From assembly GCA_029251265.1 (NCBI GenBank), contig JAQXDR010000046.1:1-49137 (forward strand): a DNA stretch of 49,137 nt, in the 5' to 3' direction. Shown here in pieces: positions 29,039 to 38,002 of this stretch. The position numbers and the translations under genes were made by a program. The stretch is from Pseudoprimorskyibacter sp. (GTDB taxonomy: Bacteria; Pseudomonadota; Alphaproteobacteria; Rhodobacterales; Rhodobacteraceae). How positions within the stretch are numbered: position 1 is the first letter of the stretch; each line of letters starts with the position of its first letter. Below the pieces are notes generated by a model. It saw only the letters and a list, made by a program, of their open reading frames with translations. It was not told where the DNA came from and made no database searches.

Positions 29039-29053
29039 ATCGAAAAATCCGAT
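29039..29053. promoter_or_regulatory. LysR-type box (T-N11-A) between divergent genes
   Basis: ATCG-N7-CGAT is an interrupted palindrome with the T-N11-A form (T at 29040, A at 29052) preferred by LysR-family regulators. It lies in the 123-base gap between the N-demethylation operon (starting at 28955, minus) and the LysR gene (29079, plus), 26 bases upstream of the latter. Autoregulation and control of the operon from one site is the usual arrangement. The surrounding AT-rich stretch probably holds both promoters. Confidence 0.6.
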
Positions 29054-29078
29054 TAGGTGGATGTTGAGGATGTAGGCT

Positions 29079-29951
29079 ATGCACATTGATCAGATCGTGA
29101 CATTTCTGGATTTATGCGACACGCGCAGCTTTAACCAGACTGCGGAACGTCTTGGCGTGACGCAATCGACCGTTTCAGGTCGCATTCGTGCTCTGGAACG
29201 CGCGTTGGGGTGCACCTTGTTGACCCGGTCACGTGCTGGAACAGAGTTGACCACCGAAGGGCTTCGATTTGAGCCAAGGGCGCGTGCCTTGGCATTTACA
29301 TGGAACGAGGCGCGCCACATTGCGCGTGACGCAGCTGATTCGGCCATAATGATGCGCATTGGGATCCAACAAGATCTGGTCGGAGACAGGGTCGCTGACT
29401 GGGTTCAGGCGATGCGCGCGGCAATTCCGGATATTGCCCTCTACATGGAGGCTGACTACTCCATTCAGATGTGCGCAGATGTGACTGCGGGGAACCTTGA
29501 CCTTGCCATTCTCTACAGTCCCCGTGGCCATCCCGATTTATATTTCGAAACGCTGGGCGAAGTGGGGCACCGTATGGTTAGCCTGGTGCCCGCCCGTTTG
29601 TCTGACTTGCGACCAAATAATTACATCCTGCCAAATTATTCGCCGGCTTTTTCGCGTACGCATTCAGAGTTATTGCCATTTTTGTCCGCGGGTCCGATGT
29701 CGAGCGGCCAAGCCGCGGTGCTACAGGGACTGTTGGAGGCTTTGGGCGGTGCGACATACCTGCCAGCCCGTCTTGCCGCCCATTTGGTCAACGCAGGGCG
29801 TGGCTATATTGTCCACGATGCACCCCGAATAGCGCAACCGGTCTACGCGGCTGTGCATTTGCGAAATCGGCATCGGCGTCCTTATCGCCGTATGGTTCAG
29901 AAACTGCGCGATCAATTGCCTCTTGTTGTGCGACCTTCTCCGTCAGCTTAA
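29079..29951 (+). CDS. LysR-family transcriptional regulator
   Basis: The 290-residue protein has an N-terminal winged helix-turn-helix (MHIDQIVTFLDLCDTRSFNQTAERLGVTQSTVSGRIRALERALGCTLLTRS), then a periplasmic-binding-protein-like effector domain from about residue 90. The divergent position relative to the five-gene methylated-amine operon, plus the T-N11-A box between them, makes it the likely regulator of that operon. Its 3' end overlaps the choline-sulfatase pseudogene on the other strand by nine bases. The effector is unknown; a methylated amine or betaine is a fair guess from context. Confidence 0.92.
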   Translation: MHIDQIVTFLDLCDTRSFNQTAERLGVTQSTVSGRIRALERALGCTLLTRSRAGTELTTEGLRFEPRARALAFTWNEARHIARDAADSAIMMRIGIQQDLVGDRVADWVQAMRAAIPDIALYMEADYSIQMCADVTAGNLDLAILYSPRGHPDLYFETLGEVGHRMVSLVPARLSDLRPNNYILPNYSPAFSRTHSELLPFLSAGPMSSGQAAVLQGLLEALGGATYLPARLAAHLVNAGRGYIVHDAPRIAQPVYAAVHLRNRHRRPYRRMVQKLRDQLPLVVRPSPSA

Positions 29952-31327
29952 GCGGTCAACTGCGTCCCTTACGAGGGTGCGTTCCTGCTGACTGGTAATG
30001 ACCTGATCGCGTATAGCTGCATCATCCCACCGCTCTGCGGCCTCGTTTGCAAACCCTTTTTTAATCGTGGCGTGTTCCGGATTTCCCGCGAGATTGTTCA
30101 ACTCGTCCGGATCGGAGCTAAGGTGATACAATTGAGCAGGATCGGTGGCGCAATGGATGTATTTCCGATCCCCTTGCAGGATCATGCAAACCGGATAGCC
30201 AAGGGCCGTTTCAGCGCAATATTCGCCTATAGATTTGGTCTGTCTGATGGAGCTATGAAACAAAGTCGGAACCAGCGAAACCCCATCCAAGTGCACCTGT
30301 GGCTCTACGCCTGCAAATTCCAGTAGCGTCGGGGCAAGGCCTAGCAGTGAACAGGGCGCATCCCAAACCTGCGTCTTGATCCCTGGTCCGGCCATGACCA
30401 GTGGCACCCTGGCAGAATGCACGAACCAGCTCATTTTGTACTAAAGATTCTTATCGCCCAGCATGTCGCTGTGGTCAGAGGTCACAACGACAATTGTATT
30501 GTCGAGAATTTCGGCCTCCTCCAATGCGGTCAGGATCTCGCCAACTTTTGCATCAAAGTAGCTGCAATTAGCGAAATACCCGCGTCGGGCTGCGCGGATT
30601 TCATCGTCGGTGGCGATGATGCTGTCACCTTCGCAGCCAGCTCGGATGCGAAGCGAATGGGCGTCTGTAGCGGCAGGTGTCGAGGGCAGCTCGATCACTT
30701 CGTCAGGGTACATTTCCCAAAACTCTGGCCGGGGTACATAGGGATCATGTGGATGCATAAGTCCAATCACCATCATCCAAGGACGATCATCACATGGTCA
30801 AAAATCTTTCGACGGGCGAGTAACATGGCCTCTTCATCAAACTCCAACTGAAAGGTGGTTACGGCCGGTCCCGCGTGTTTGACGCTGTCTATGTTGTCAT
30901 ACCATTTATTTATCTCGGCCAGTGGGTTGGTCCAGTCCGGGGTTCATGCAAAATCAGACGGGTTGACATTGGTTGTCGAACGATCTTGAAATCCGTGTAG
31001 CTAATCGCGACCGGCAAAGTGCATTTCCCCTGAAAATACAGTTGTGTACCCCTAAGCACGCAGCGCATGTGCAAAGGTCGGCACTTCACTGGGAAAAACG
31101 ACCACGGAGTCATACGTTTTTATCTGTGTCGGCTGCCGACCGGTCATGAATGCGGTGCGCGATGGCGCACATAGTGGGTCGTTGCAGTAGGTGGCATCAA
31201 AGCGTGCACCCCGAGCCGCCAAGGCATTGATATTCGGTGTTTGTACAACTGGATGACCATAAGTGCCGGTGAATTGCAGGGCGAGCTGGTCTGCCATAAT
31301 CAACACGAGGTTGGGATGACTTGTCAT
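29943..31327 (-). pseudogene. betC: Choline-sulfatase-like gene, broken by stops and a frameshift
   Basis: The reading begins MTSHPNLVLIMADQLALQFTG with the sulfatase signature CAPSRTAFMTGR, where the Cys would become formylglycine, after a good GGAGGAC ribosome binding site. It breaks at TAG 31052-31054, TAG 31001-31003 and TGA 30944-30946. The same frame resumes after each (GYTTVFSGEMHFAGRD, then LHGFQDRS, then TPDWTNPLAEIN). A frameshift near 30787 moves it to the frame reading RPWMMVIGLMHPHDPYVPRP. Another TAG at 30441-30443 interrupts GDKNL-YKMSWF. The remaining frame runs to RLS at 29943. Intact enzymes hydrolyse choline-O-sulfate to choline and sulfate, and the total length fits the family. 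Four stops plus a frameshift mean this copy is dead. Confidence 0.88.
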
Positions 31328-32891
31328 GACTGACGTCCTCCGGATCCAGTTTTTATCGTACCTAGACCGGGTGGGGGAGCCGTGGGTAACTGTGTTGTGT
31401 TAACGTGACACACATTAATCACTCCGACTTTACAGATTTTGTTGAGGCCACTTCACTGCGTGTCGCCTCATCGGGCATGTCGTCTTGTTCAACAATTGCT
31501 CGTGGCCTCGGGTTTTTACCCGATTACCGGGAATCCCATACCCTCTGGCAATACGACCTTATTCGACGCAAATCTTGGCATTGTGTGACATAAAATTTGC
31601 CCAACGCGACCCCAGAACTTCAAAAATACTCTCTTGCGTAGAGTTTTACGAGCGTTGACCTGCGCGACCATGTCGCCGTGCATGTCGGTGCGGTTTTGAT
31701 CGGCTGTTCGCAGTTGATGCGCGCAACGACCGTAGCGGAAGATCATTTAGTATCGATGCTGAGTGGCTTTGTTTGCGATTGACCGGTTCGGTGAGACCAT
31801 GCGCCAGTACGTCAACCTTTGGTGAAACCGGCGCAGGGATTGCCGTTTCGGTGGGTAAATGCAGGCGCGTCTTTCGAGATGGCGCACATGCAAGAAGATA
31901 CGTGTAAGCAAAGGGCGCACCACAAAACCATGGCTCTTTTGACAAAACTTTGTCGACAACCGATGACACACGCAAAGGTCCAAGTCTGCCGCAGATCGAC
32001 GCGATAAATGCGACTTGCACGATGGGCATCTCTGTCAGATCGCGCAAAATGTATTCTGGCCGTAATTCTGCGTAGTGCATGGTCGCATCCGGCATAGCAG
32101 CCTTTGGCAGGTCGGTTTCCAACCAAAGCAGCCGACGCATTTGTGCGCCCCAGATCATACCACAAACCGAATCCGCGCATGCGGTGGTCTGCATCGGTTC
32201 TACTATGCCAGAGCTTGAAACTGACGGCTCTGGTGATGCGGATTTATAAAAGACGTCGCGCCGCGCCCAAAAGTTGGCACGAACAGCAAGCCTCCTGCGC
32301 AGCGGCTGCAAAACATTTTTCGCAATAAGTTCTGCCCCGATCCGCCACGCGGAAGGGTATGGTCGGTGAAACATGCTCGACGCCTCTACGTCAAAAAAGC
32401 CCGGTTAATCCAAGCGGCGCCATTACGGCTTAGTCGAATAATGGCAGAATTGTGTGAATCCGTCAATTGCCGTTGAAAATCAGTCTTTTTCGGTATGAAC
32501 TTATTGTGCAAAACTAGGTGGATAAGGTGCGTTGTTTGGTTCTTCAGAGCGCGCGTTCTATGCGTAAAATATTGTTTCAAACTTTTCAAAAAAAGTAAAC
32601 GTGATCAAAAACTAGGCAGACATTTCAGTATTTTTGCACGCGGGAGCAAAATTAGACGTTGCGCCACGGTTTGAATCGCGACAAAGTGCCGCCAACAGGG
32701 GCTGAGGTTGAATTTGAAATAGCAGAGGTCGTCACAGAGGAAGCCGACAGTAGTCCATTCCTCTTGATTGCTTCCGTGTTCTGCAACATCCAAACCCTTG
32801 CCTGTCAAAACGACGGGAATGTTTCGGCTTAATAAAGTCGGATACCGCTTTAGGGCATAAGCCTTGGGGCAAACGTAATTGGGAGGAAACC
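31328..32891. other. Long gene-poor region
   Basis: About 1.55 kb without a gene I can support. Several open frames cross it (for example 31646-32374, minus, 242 codons). None has a recognisable motif, a plausible ribosome binding site or natural-looking composition, and overlapping frames on both strands are similar in quality, which suggests decayed DNA. No terminator, RNA gene or clear repeat was seen. The last bases hold a strong GGGAGGAAA ribosome binding site for the sugar-binding protein gene at 32892, so the promoter of that operon must be near the end. Confidence 0.5.
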
Positions 32892-33803
32892 ATGAAGAAA
32901 CTTCTTCTGGCCGGCGCAGCTCTGGCTATGATTGCAGGCGCGGCTTCTGCTGAGCGCTATGTCATGATCACGCACACTCAGGGCACCGACCCGTTCTGGC
33001 CGGTTGTGGAAAAAGGTGGCCGTGACGCCGCAGCCGCCGTTGGTGCAACGCTCGAGTATAACTTCGACGTGTCTGGCGACATGGCAGCAATGGCCGCTTT
33101 GATCGAAACCGCAGCAGCGTCTGAGCCTGATGGCATCATCGTGTCGTTGCCCGATGCGGCGGCGCTTGGCCCTGCGATCAAGTCCGCAGTTGCAGACGGC
33201 ATTCCAGTCATCACCATGAACTCGGGTCTGGAGAGCTCTGCCGAACTGGGTGCGTTGATGCACGTTGGTCAGCCCGAGCGTCTGGCTGGTGAAGCCGCGG
33301 GCGCACGTGCAGCATCCGAAGGTGTGACCAACGGTCTGTGCTTGAACCAAGAAGCGTTCAACACAGCTCTGGTCGATCGTTGCTCGGGTTACTTCGAGGG
33401 TCTTGGCGGCGATCTGAACATGATCGACGTGTCGAATGACCCTGCGCAGATTGAAACACGTACGGCAGCCGCTCTGGAAGCAGACGAGTCGATCGACGGC
33501 GTACTGGCAGTCGGCCCACATGTTTGTGAAGCCGCGACAAAAGCAATCGAAGCCGTCGGTGCCGACGTGCACCTCGCATGCTTTGACCTGTCACCCGGCG
33601 TGATGGACATGATCGAAGACGGCCGCGCGTCGTTCACAATTGACCAGCAGCAGCGTCTGCAGGGTTACATGCCGGTCATCGTTCTGCACCTGTACAACAA
33701 CCACGCAGGTCTGCTGCCAGGCAATAACATCGCCTCCGGCCCAGGCTTTGTTGACAAGTCGAACGCTGCTCAGGTGAAAGCACTGGCGGGCATCGACCGC
33801 TAA
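32892..33803 (+). CDS. Sugar ABC transporter substrate-binding protein
   Basis: The 303-residue periplasmic binding protein of the ribose/xylose type (Peripla_BP_4) has a signal peptide (MKKLLLAGAALAMIAGAASA) and then ERYVMITHTQGTDPFWPVVEKGGRDAAAAVG. The family blocks DGIIVSLPDAAALGPAIKSAVADGIPVITMNSG and DGVLAVGPHVCEAATKAIEAVG follow. Such proteins bind pentoses, hexoses, inositol or sugar derivatives; the ligand is not clear. It is the first gene of the operon, with a strong GGGAGGAAA site. A 12-bp stem-loop follows its stop, which probably protects this mRNA or limits read-through, giving more binding protein than membrane parts. Confidence 0.9.
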   Translation: MKKLLLAGAALAMIAGAASAERYVMITHTQGTDPFWPVVEKGGRDAAAAVGATLEYNFDVSGDMAAMAALIETAAASEPDGIIVSLPDAAALGPAIKSAVADGIPVITMNSGLESSAELGALMHVGQPERLAGEAAGARAASEGVTNGLCLNQEAFNTALVDRCSGYFEGLGGDLNMIDVSNDPAQIETRTAAALEADESIDGVLAVGPHVCEAATKAIEAVGADVHLACFDLSPGVMDMIEDGRASFTIDQQQRLQGYMPVIVLHLYNNHAGLLPGNNIASGPGFVDKSNAAQVKALAGIDR

Positions 33804-33823
33804 GCGTTAGCGCTGTGTGACAT

Positions 33824-33855
33824 GAAAACAGGCGGGGATTTCTCCGCCTGTTTTC
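33824..33855 (+). terminator. Stem-loop between binding-protein and permease genes
   Basis: GAAAACAGGCGG (33824-33835) and CCGCCTGTTTTC (33844-33855) form a perfect 12-bp stem with an eight-base loop, and the stem ends in TTTTC. It is 20 bases after the binding-protein stop and 35 before the permease start, the classic position of an attenuating terminator or RNA-stabilising element in ABC operons. Confidence 0.8.
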
Positions 33856-33889
33856 ACAATTGGGGACAAGAAGTGACGGCGAGGGTGGT

Positions 33890-35056
33890 ATGGCCAATAG
33901 TAGCGAAGCCAGCAGGCTAAAAGAAGAAACTTGGTTCCAAAGGATTGTCCGGCGGCCCGAAATTGGCGCCTTCGTGGTGATGGTGGTCATCATCGTTGGG
34001 CTTATGTTTGCCTCCGACGGCAAAGCGTTCAACGCGCTTGGCCTTAAGAACAACATTAAGATTATTTCGCAGTTTGGCATTATCGCGCTAGGCGCGGCGA
34101 TGTTGATGATTGCCGGTGAATTTGATCTTTCCATTGGGTCCATGATTGGCTTTGCTGGCATGTCTATGTCGCTGATGCTGAAATGGGGACTGCCATTTGG
34201 ACTGGGTGAAGCAACGCCGTTTATGGCCTTCGCTTTGACGCTGGTTATGACGTTGGGCCTAGGATGGTTCATTGGAACCGTGGTTGTCCGCTCGGGATTG
34301 TCCAGTTTCATAGTAACTTTGGCGTTTTTATTCTTTCTGCGCGGCGCGACCGAGGTCGGGTTTCGTTTGATCAACAAATCGACACAGGTTTCGGGTCTGC
34401 AGGATTTCAAAGAAGACAGCTGGTTCGCACACTTTCTTGGAGGTGAACTGTTTGGCTGGTTCTATGACGCATGGTACTGGATCGGCATGCAATTTGTGGA
34501 CTTGGGTTTCGACCGGAAGGAACAGTGGTTCACGCTTGGCGGAAACATTAACCGACGTGGAGAACAGTGGGTCGAAGGGTTCGATGCGCGGTTTTTGTGG
34601 TTTATCGTCATTTCGATGGCCGCATATTTTATTCTTAGCCGAACACAGTTGGGTAACTGGATTTTTGCGACTGGCGACAACAAAGACGCAGCGCGTGCGA
34701 ACGGTGTGCCGGTGAATCGCGTTAAGATTGGACTGTTTATGTTTACCGCGTTTTGCGCGACCATGTTCGCTGCCTGCCAAGTATTCGATACCAACACATC
34801 TGACGCAGCCAAAGGCAACCTCATGGAACTTTTTGCGATTGCGATCGCGGTTGTAGGTGGCACTTTGATGACTGGGGGCTTTGGATCAATCGTCGGCGTG
34901 GTCTTTGGCGCAATTACCGTTGGCCTGGTGTCCAATGCCGTATTCTTTATCCCACAGATTGACGGTGCGTGGTTCCGCGTCTTTGTGGGCACGATTTTGC
35001 TTGCTGCGGTGTTCGCCAACGAACGTATTCGCAAACGCATCACGGGGGGGATCTAG
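33890..35056 (+). CDS. Sugar ABC transporter permease
   Basis: The 388-residue BPD_transp_2-type permease begins MANSSEASRLKEETWFQRIVRRPE, then a run of helices (IGAFVVMVVIIVGLMFAS, IALGAAMLMIAGEFDLSIGSMIGFAG). GEFDLSIGS is the family motif of ribose/xylose permeases. It is longer than usual because of a polar insert of about 60 residues between helices (around 34410-34600, WFYDAWYW, FDRKEQWFTLGGNINRRGEQWVEG). ATG 33890 follows GAGGG and is preferred over TTG 33860. The ATPase gene starts three bases after the stop. Confidence 0.9.
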   Translation: MANSSEASRLKEETWFQRIVRRPEIGAFVVMVVIIVGLMFASDGKAFNALGLKNNIKIISQFGIIALGAAMLMIAGEFDLSIGSMIGFAGMSMSLMLKWGLPFGLGEATPFMAFALTLVMTLGLGWFIGTVVVRSGLSSFIVTLAFLFFLRGATEVGFRLINKSTQVSGLQDFKEDSWFAHFLGGELFGWFYDAWYWIGMQFVDLGFDRKEQWFTLGGNINRRGEQWVEGFDARFLWFIVISMAAYFILSRTQLGNWIFATGDNKDAARANGVPVNRVKIGLFMFTAFCATMFAACQVFDTNTSDAAKGNLMELFAIAIAVVGGTLMTGGFGSIVGVVFGAITVGLVSNAVFFIPQIDGAWFRVFVGTILLAAVFANERIRKRITGGI

Positions 35057-35059
35057 CCC

Positions 35060-35833
35060 ATGACCGAACCATATATGCGCGTTGAAAATCTGGTCAAACA
35101 ATTTGGACCGTTTACGGCACTTGGTGGTGTCGATTTAGAGGTCTACCCAGGTGAAGTTCATGCACTGCTTGGGGATAACGGAGCCGGTAAATCGACGCTG
35201 ATCAAGAACTTGGCCGGTGTTCACCAGCCCTCTTCAGGTCAGATTTATATCGAAGGCAAACCTGTTAACTTTCGCAGTCCGAGAGATGCGTCAAACGCGG
35301 GCATCGGCACCGTGTATCAGGATCTGGCGCTAAACCCACTTATGAGCGTAACGCGGAATTTCTTTATGGGGCGTGAGCTTAAGGGGATGTTCGGCACTCT
35401 GCGCATGGATGAGATGAACCAGATCGCCCATGACGAAATGCTGACGATTGGTATCGACTTTTCTGATCCAACGCAGGCTGTGGGCACAATGTCTGGGGGC
35501 CAACGTCAAACACTGGCCATTGCACGTGCTATCTATTTCGGCGCCAAGGTGCTTATCCTTGATGAACCCACATCAGCTTTGGGTCAGCGGCAGCAGATGG
35601 GCGTGCTCAAAACCATGATGCGAGTGCGGTCACGTGGTGATATTGCAATTATTTTTATCACCCACAACGAAATCCACTCAAAGCTGGTTGCGGATCGTTT
35701 CACCTTTCTCAGTCTTGGCAAAGTGATTGGGCAAGGCACGCGCGAAACATTGGAGGGCGGAGAAATTCGCCGTTTGATGGCTGGTGGGGCTGAACTCGGC
35801 GATTTGGCGAAAGAGCTTGCCGATATTGGCTAA
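35060..35833 (+). CDS. Sugar ABC transporter ATP-binding protein (single domain)
   Basis: The 257-residue ABC ATPase has Walker A GDNGAGKS, the Q-loop region, signature MSGGQRQ and Walker B VLILDEPTSALG, then the H-loop in FITHNE. Most sugar ABC ATPases of this type have two tandem domains (about 500 residues); this one has a single domain, as in the fructose FrcA type, so it should work as a homodimer. It completes the SBP-permease-ATPase operon. A strong terminator follows 106 bases after the stop. Confidence 0.92.
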   Translation: MTEPYMRVENLVKQFGPFTALGGVDLEVYPGEVHALLGDNGAGKSTLIKNLAGVHQPSSGQIYIEGKPVNFRSPRDASNAGIGTVYQDLALNPLMSVTRNFFMGRELKGMFGTLRMDEMNQIAHDEMLTIGIDFSDPTQAVGTMSGGQRQTLAIARAIYFGAKVLILDEPTSALGQRQQMGVLKTMMRVRSRGDIAIIFITHNEIHSKLVADRFTFLSLGKVIGQGTRETLEGGEIRRLMAGGAELGDLAKELADIG

Positions 35834-35939
35834 GGTCTTCGGCTGTACAAGATAAAACGGCTCGCACGTGGGCCAGCCCCTGACGGTAAGCGTTGGCAGC
35901 TTCATTGCGTGGCCGATGATGGCCACTGTCTTGCGCAAA

Positions 35940-35967
35940 AACACCTCGAAGATATCTTCGGGGTGTT
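35940..35967 (+). terminator. Rho-independent terminator after the sugar ABC operon
   Basis: AACACC-T-CGAAGAT and ATCTTCG-G-GGTGTT form a stem of 13 pairs with one mismatch, followed by CTTATTTTT. It ends the sugar ABC operon. Another small hairpin, GTGGCC-GATGAT-GGCCAC (35909-35926), stands just before it. Confidence 0.8.
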
Positions 35968-36169
35968 CTTATTTTTCTCGTATATGTCAGGATAAAACCG
36001 AAGTGTTAGACTTCTTCAGGAAATCTATACCTGTCGACGGCTACACCGCCGTGCCCGTCTGGCCAGGCCCATCTCGCCGCGTTTACATTGTAAGGTAGAT
36101 CTTTGACGGTTGACACAGCCACCTTAAAAGAAAGCTTCATAATTCTGAGACCGGCGCCAACCAGTGGGT

Positions 36170-36397
36170 TCTGGCAAATCGGCCCGGCATGAATGGGGGC
36201 ACCAAGGGAACAGGGTGCGTTCGAATTGCTGCTGGAGCGGGGTCAAAAATCGTCTGAATTATGGGTCACTAAGGTCCAATCTTCGCCGGTGATCGGCGCT
36301 ATCAAACCCCAATCTTTCCAAGGGGCCGTGTTAGAGTGGACAACATGGGCTGGCATTGAAAAGCCGGCCTCTTGTGCGATCTCAAACAAGCTGAGCC
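36170..36397 (-). pseudogene. Remnant of a PIN-like (DUF5615-type) toxin gene
   Basis: Read on the minus strand from about 36397, the frame gives LSLFEIAQEAGFSMPAHVVH, then APWKDWGLIAPITGEDW and TLVTHNSDDF, and stops at TGA (36243-36245). The sequence matches a family of small PIN-like toxins in which a conserved KDW and a VTNNxxDF motif occur. A further match to the family (API-HAG-PICQ, near 36190) lies past the stop in a shifted frame, so the gene is broken and its start is missing. Placement just downstream of the antitoxin-like remnant supports the call. No activity is expected. Confidence 0.45.
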
Positions 36398-36650
36398 TTG
36401 GCTAGGGCCAAAATTCTCTCAAATTTTTCGTCCAGTACTTTGGACAAGTCGAAGCTCAATACCCCCTCTTTCAAAACAGCAGCCCTCATACCTTCCTTGA
36501 TCAAGAGGAAGGCCTGGGGAGCACTGCATCATCAATCACACGATTGACTGACTTGCGATCAATATCCGCACTCGCAGCGACCTTACCTATTGGGAGGGGA
36601 CGCTTGACTGCCTTTGGCAAACCCGAAAATGTCATCGCATCAGTGGCCAT
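36382..36650 (-). pseudogene. Antitoxin-like gene remnant beside the toxin remnant
   Basis: From ATG 36650 the minus strand reads ATDAMTFSGLPKAVKRPLP, then IGKVAASADIDRKSVNRVIDDAVLPRPSS, with a helix-turn-helix-like rhythm, and hits a stop. After a frameshift it continues as VLKEGVLSFDLSKVLDEKFERILALAKAQLV, ending at TGA 36382-36384. The tail resembles C-terminal parts of small DNA-binding antitoxins found upstream of PIN-like toxins. The overlap with the toxin remnant mirrors the usual antitoxin-toxin coupling. I recognise the pair by arrangement more than by clear homology. Confidence 0.35.
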
Positions 36651-36870
36651 TGGTTTTCTTGCAAAAACCTTTCCGAAGTCTGGGTACGTTAAAATTTCAC
36701 CAATCTGCCAAGACTTTTCCAGTCACCCGCTTGAAGCGTTCAAAAATAAAGAAGCCCCTGAGTATCAACATTTTTCGTCAGGAGCTGGCGCACATGGGGG
36801 CCGTTTTTAGGCTTGTTGGGTGCGCGAGGCACCTGCGTAAACGGCAATGAACCAAGAAGACCTTATCAGA

Positions 36871-37977
36871 TCATACCCATTTCAGATCAAGCGGAACTGG
36901 AAGGCCAGTGCGCATGCTTTCCTGTGCCGCAAGCCCCATTGCGACAGCGGCCCATCCGTCTGCAAGCGATACCTCTGGCGTGGTCGTCCCGCGGACAACA
37001 TCTAAAAACTTTTGGTGCTGGTAAAATGTAGATCCATTGTGATCACCCGCTTCCAAAAGATCAGGGTCAACCGGAATGGACCGGCTTTGAGGACCTTTTG
37101 GATCACGCGGGCTGATGACAAGCTGTGCCACTGGTGGATCCCCAAGATCCGCAGGCCAAAATCGCCCGGGGCCCGGCACCAGTGCTTCGATCTTGCCCAG
37201 TTGCCCAAGGGCGCTGACCTCTTCTTGATAGCGCGCGCCTTCTGCGAACATACAAAGCTCTAACATAGCCCGTGCGCCGTTCGCGAAATCCACCAGAACG
37301 TATCCGTGATCTAGGATATCGGGAACCTCGCCTTGGTATGTCTCATCCAAGTGGTTTGCCGCTTGTCCGCCACTGGCCATGACACGCATTGGTTCTGCGC
37401 CAATTACAAGCCGCATTAAATCAAAGAAATGACAGCATTTTTCGACAAAAGTGCCCCCAGTGTACCGGTTAAAGCGGTTCCAGTCGCCGATTTTTTCCAA
37501 AAACGGAAACCGGTGCTCGCGGATGGTTAGCATCTGCACGCCGCCGGTAACCTCGGCCGCTTTGTCCAGTAAAGCGGCAATCGGCGGCATGTAGCGGTAT
37601 TCCATCGCGACCCAGATTGGCGCGGGATAGGTTGCATGCAAGGCCTGAAGCCGGTCAGCTTGATCAGGATCCGTAAACAGCGGCTTTTCCACCAATATCG
37701 GCAGAGGATTCTGCGCGGCGATGTGTTCGAGCTGTTCCAAATGTCGGAAATTTGGACTGGCGATGAGCAGGCAATCGAGGTCAGGACGCTGTAGCAGACT
37801 GTCCAAGTCCGGGCAAATTACAATATCCGGAGCGATGCACTTGGCTGTATCAGCCATCACTGCGTCCGGCTCAAATATTGCAGCAACACGTGCGTCTGGC
37901 AGCAACGCAATGTTACGCATATGCTCGTGACCCATCATACCGCAGCCGATGATGCCATAATTTACAATGTCCGCCAT
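36871..37977 (-). CDS. Gfo/Idh/MocA-family oxidoreductase
   Basis: The 368-residue NAD(P)-dependent sugar or polyol dehydrogenase has the Rossmann motif YGIIGCGMMGHEH at the N-terminus, the ASPNFRHLEQ loop, the family EKP motif in PILVEKPLF, and the C-terminal alpha/beta substrate domain with FVEKCCHFFDLMR. Family members act on glucose, myo-inositol, scyllo-inositol and related sugars. It lies between the sugar ABC importer (on the other strand) and GntR. It is downstream of GntR on the same strand (25-base gap), so those two form an operon. It may oxidise a sugar imported by either transporter; the substrate is unknown. Confidence 0.88.
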   Translation of the reverse strand: MADIVNYGIIGCGMMGHEHMRNIALLPDARVAAIFEPDAVMADTAKCIAPDIVICPDLDSLLQRPDLDCLLIASPNFRHLEQLEHIAAQNPLPILVEKPLFTDPDQADRLQALHATYPAPIWVAMEYRYMPPIAALLDKAAEVTGGVQMLTIREHRFPFLEKIGDWNRFNRYTGGTFVEKCCHFFDLMRLVIGAEPMRVMASGGQAANHLDETYQGEVPDILDHGYVLVDFANGARAMLELCMFAEGARYQEEVSALGQLGKIEALVPGPGRFWPADLGDPPVAQLVISPRDPKGPQSRSIPVDPDLLEAGDHNGSTFYQHQKFLDVVRGTTTPEVSLADGWAAVAMGLAAQESMRTGLPVPLDLKWV

Positions 37978-38002
37978 GTGCGGGTCTCCTTTTATCGGCT
38001 GA

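Noticed and set aside
30441-31054. In-frame TAG codons in betC as possible pyrrolysine or readthrough sites near an MttB gene
   Set aside because: A TGA and a frameshift also break the same gene, and the MttB frame itself has no TAG, so decay is the simpler reading.
31646-32374. 242-codon open frame on the minus strand in the gene-poor region
   Set aside because: It has no recognised motif, no ribosome binding site and unusual residue composition, and overlapping frames on both strands are about as open.
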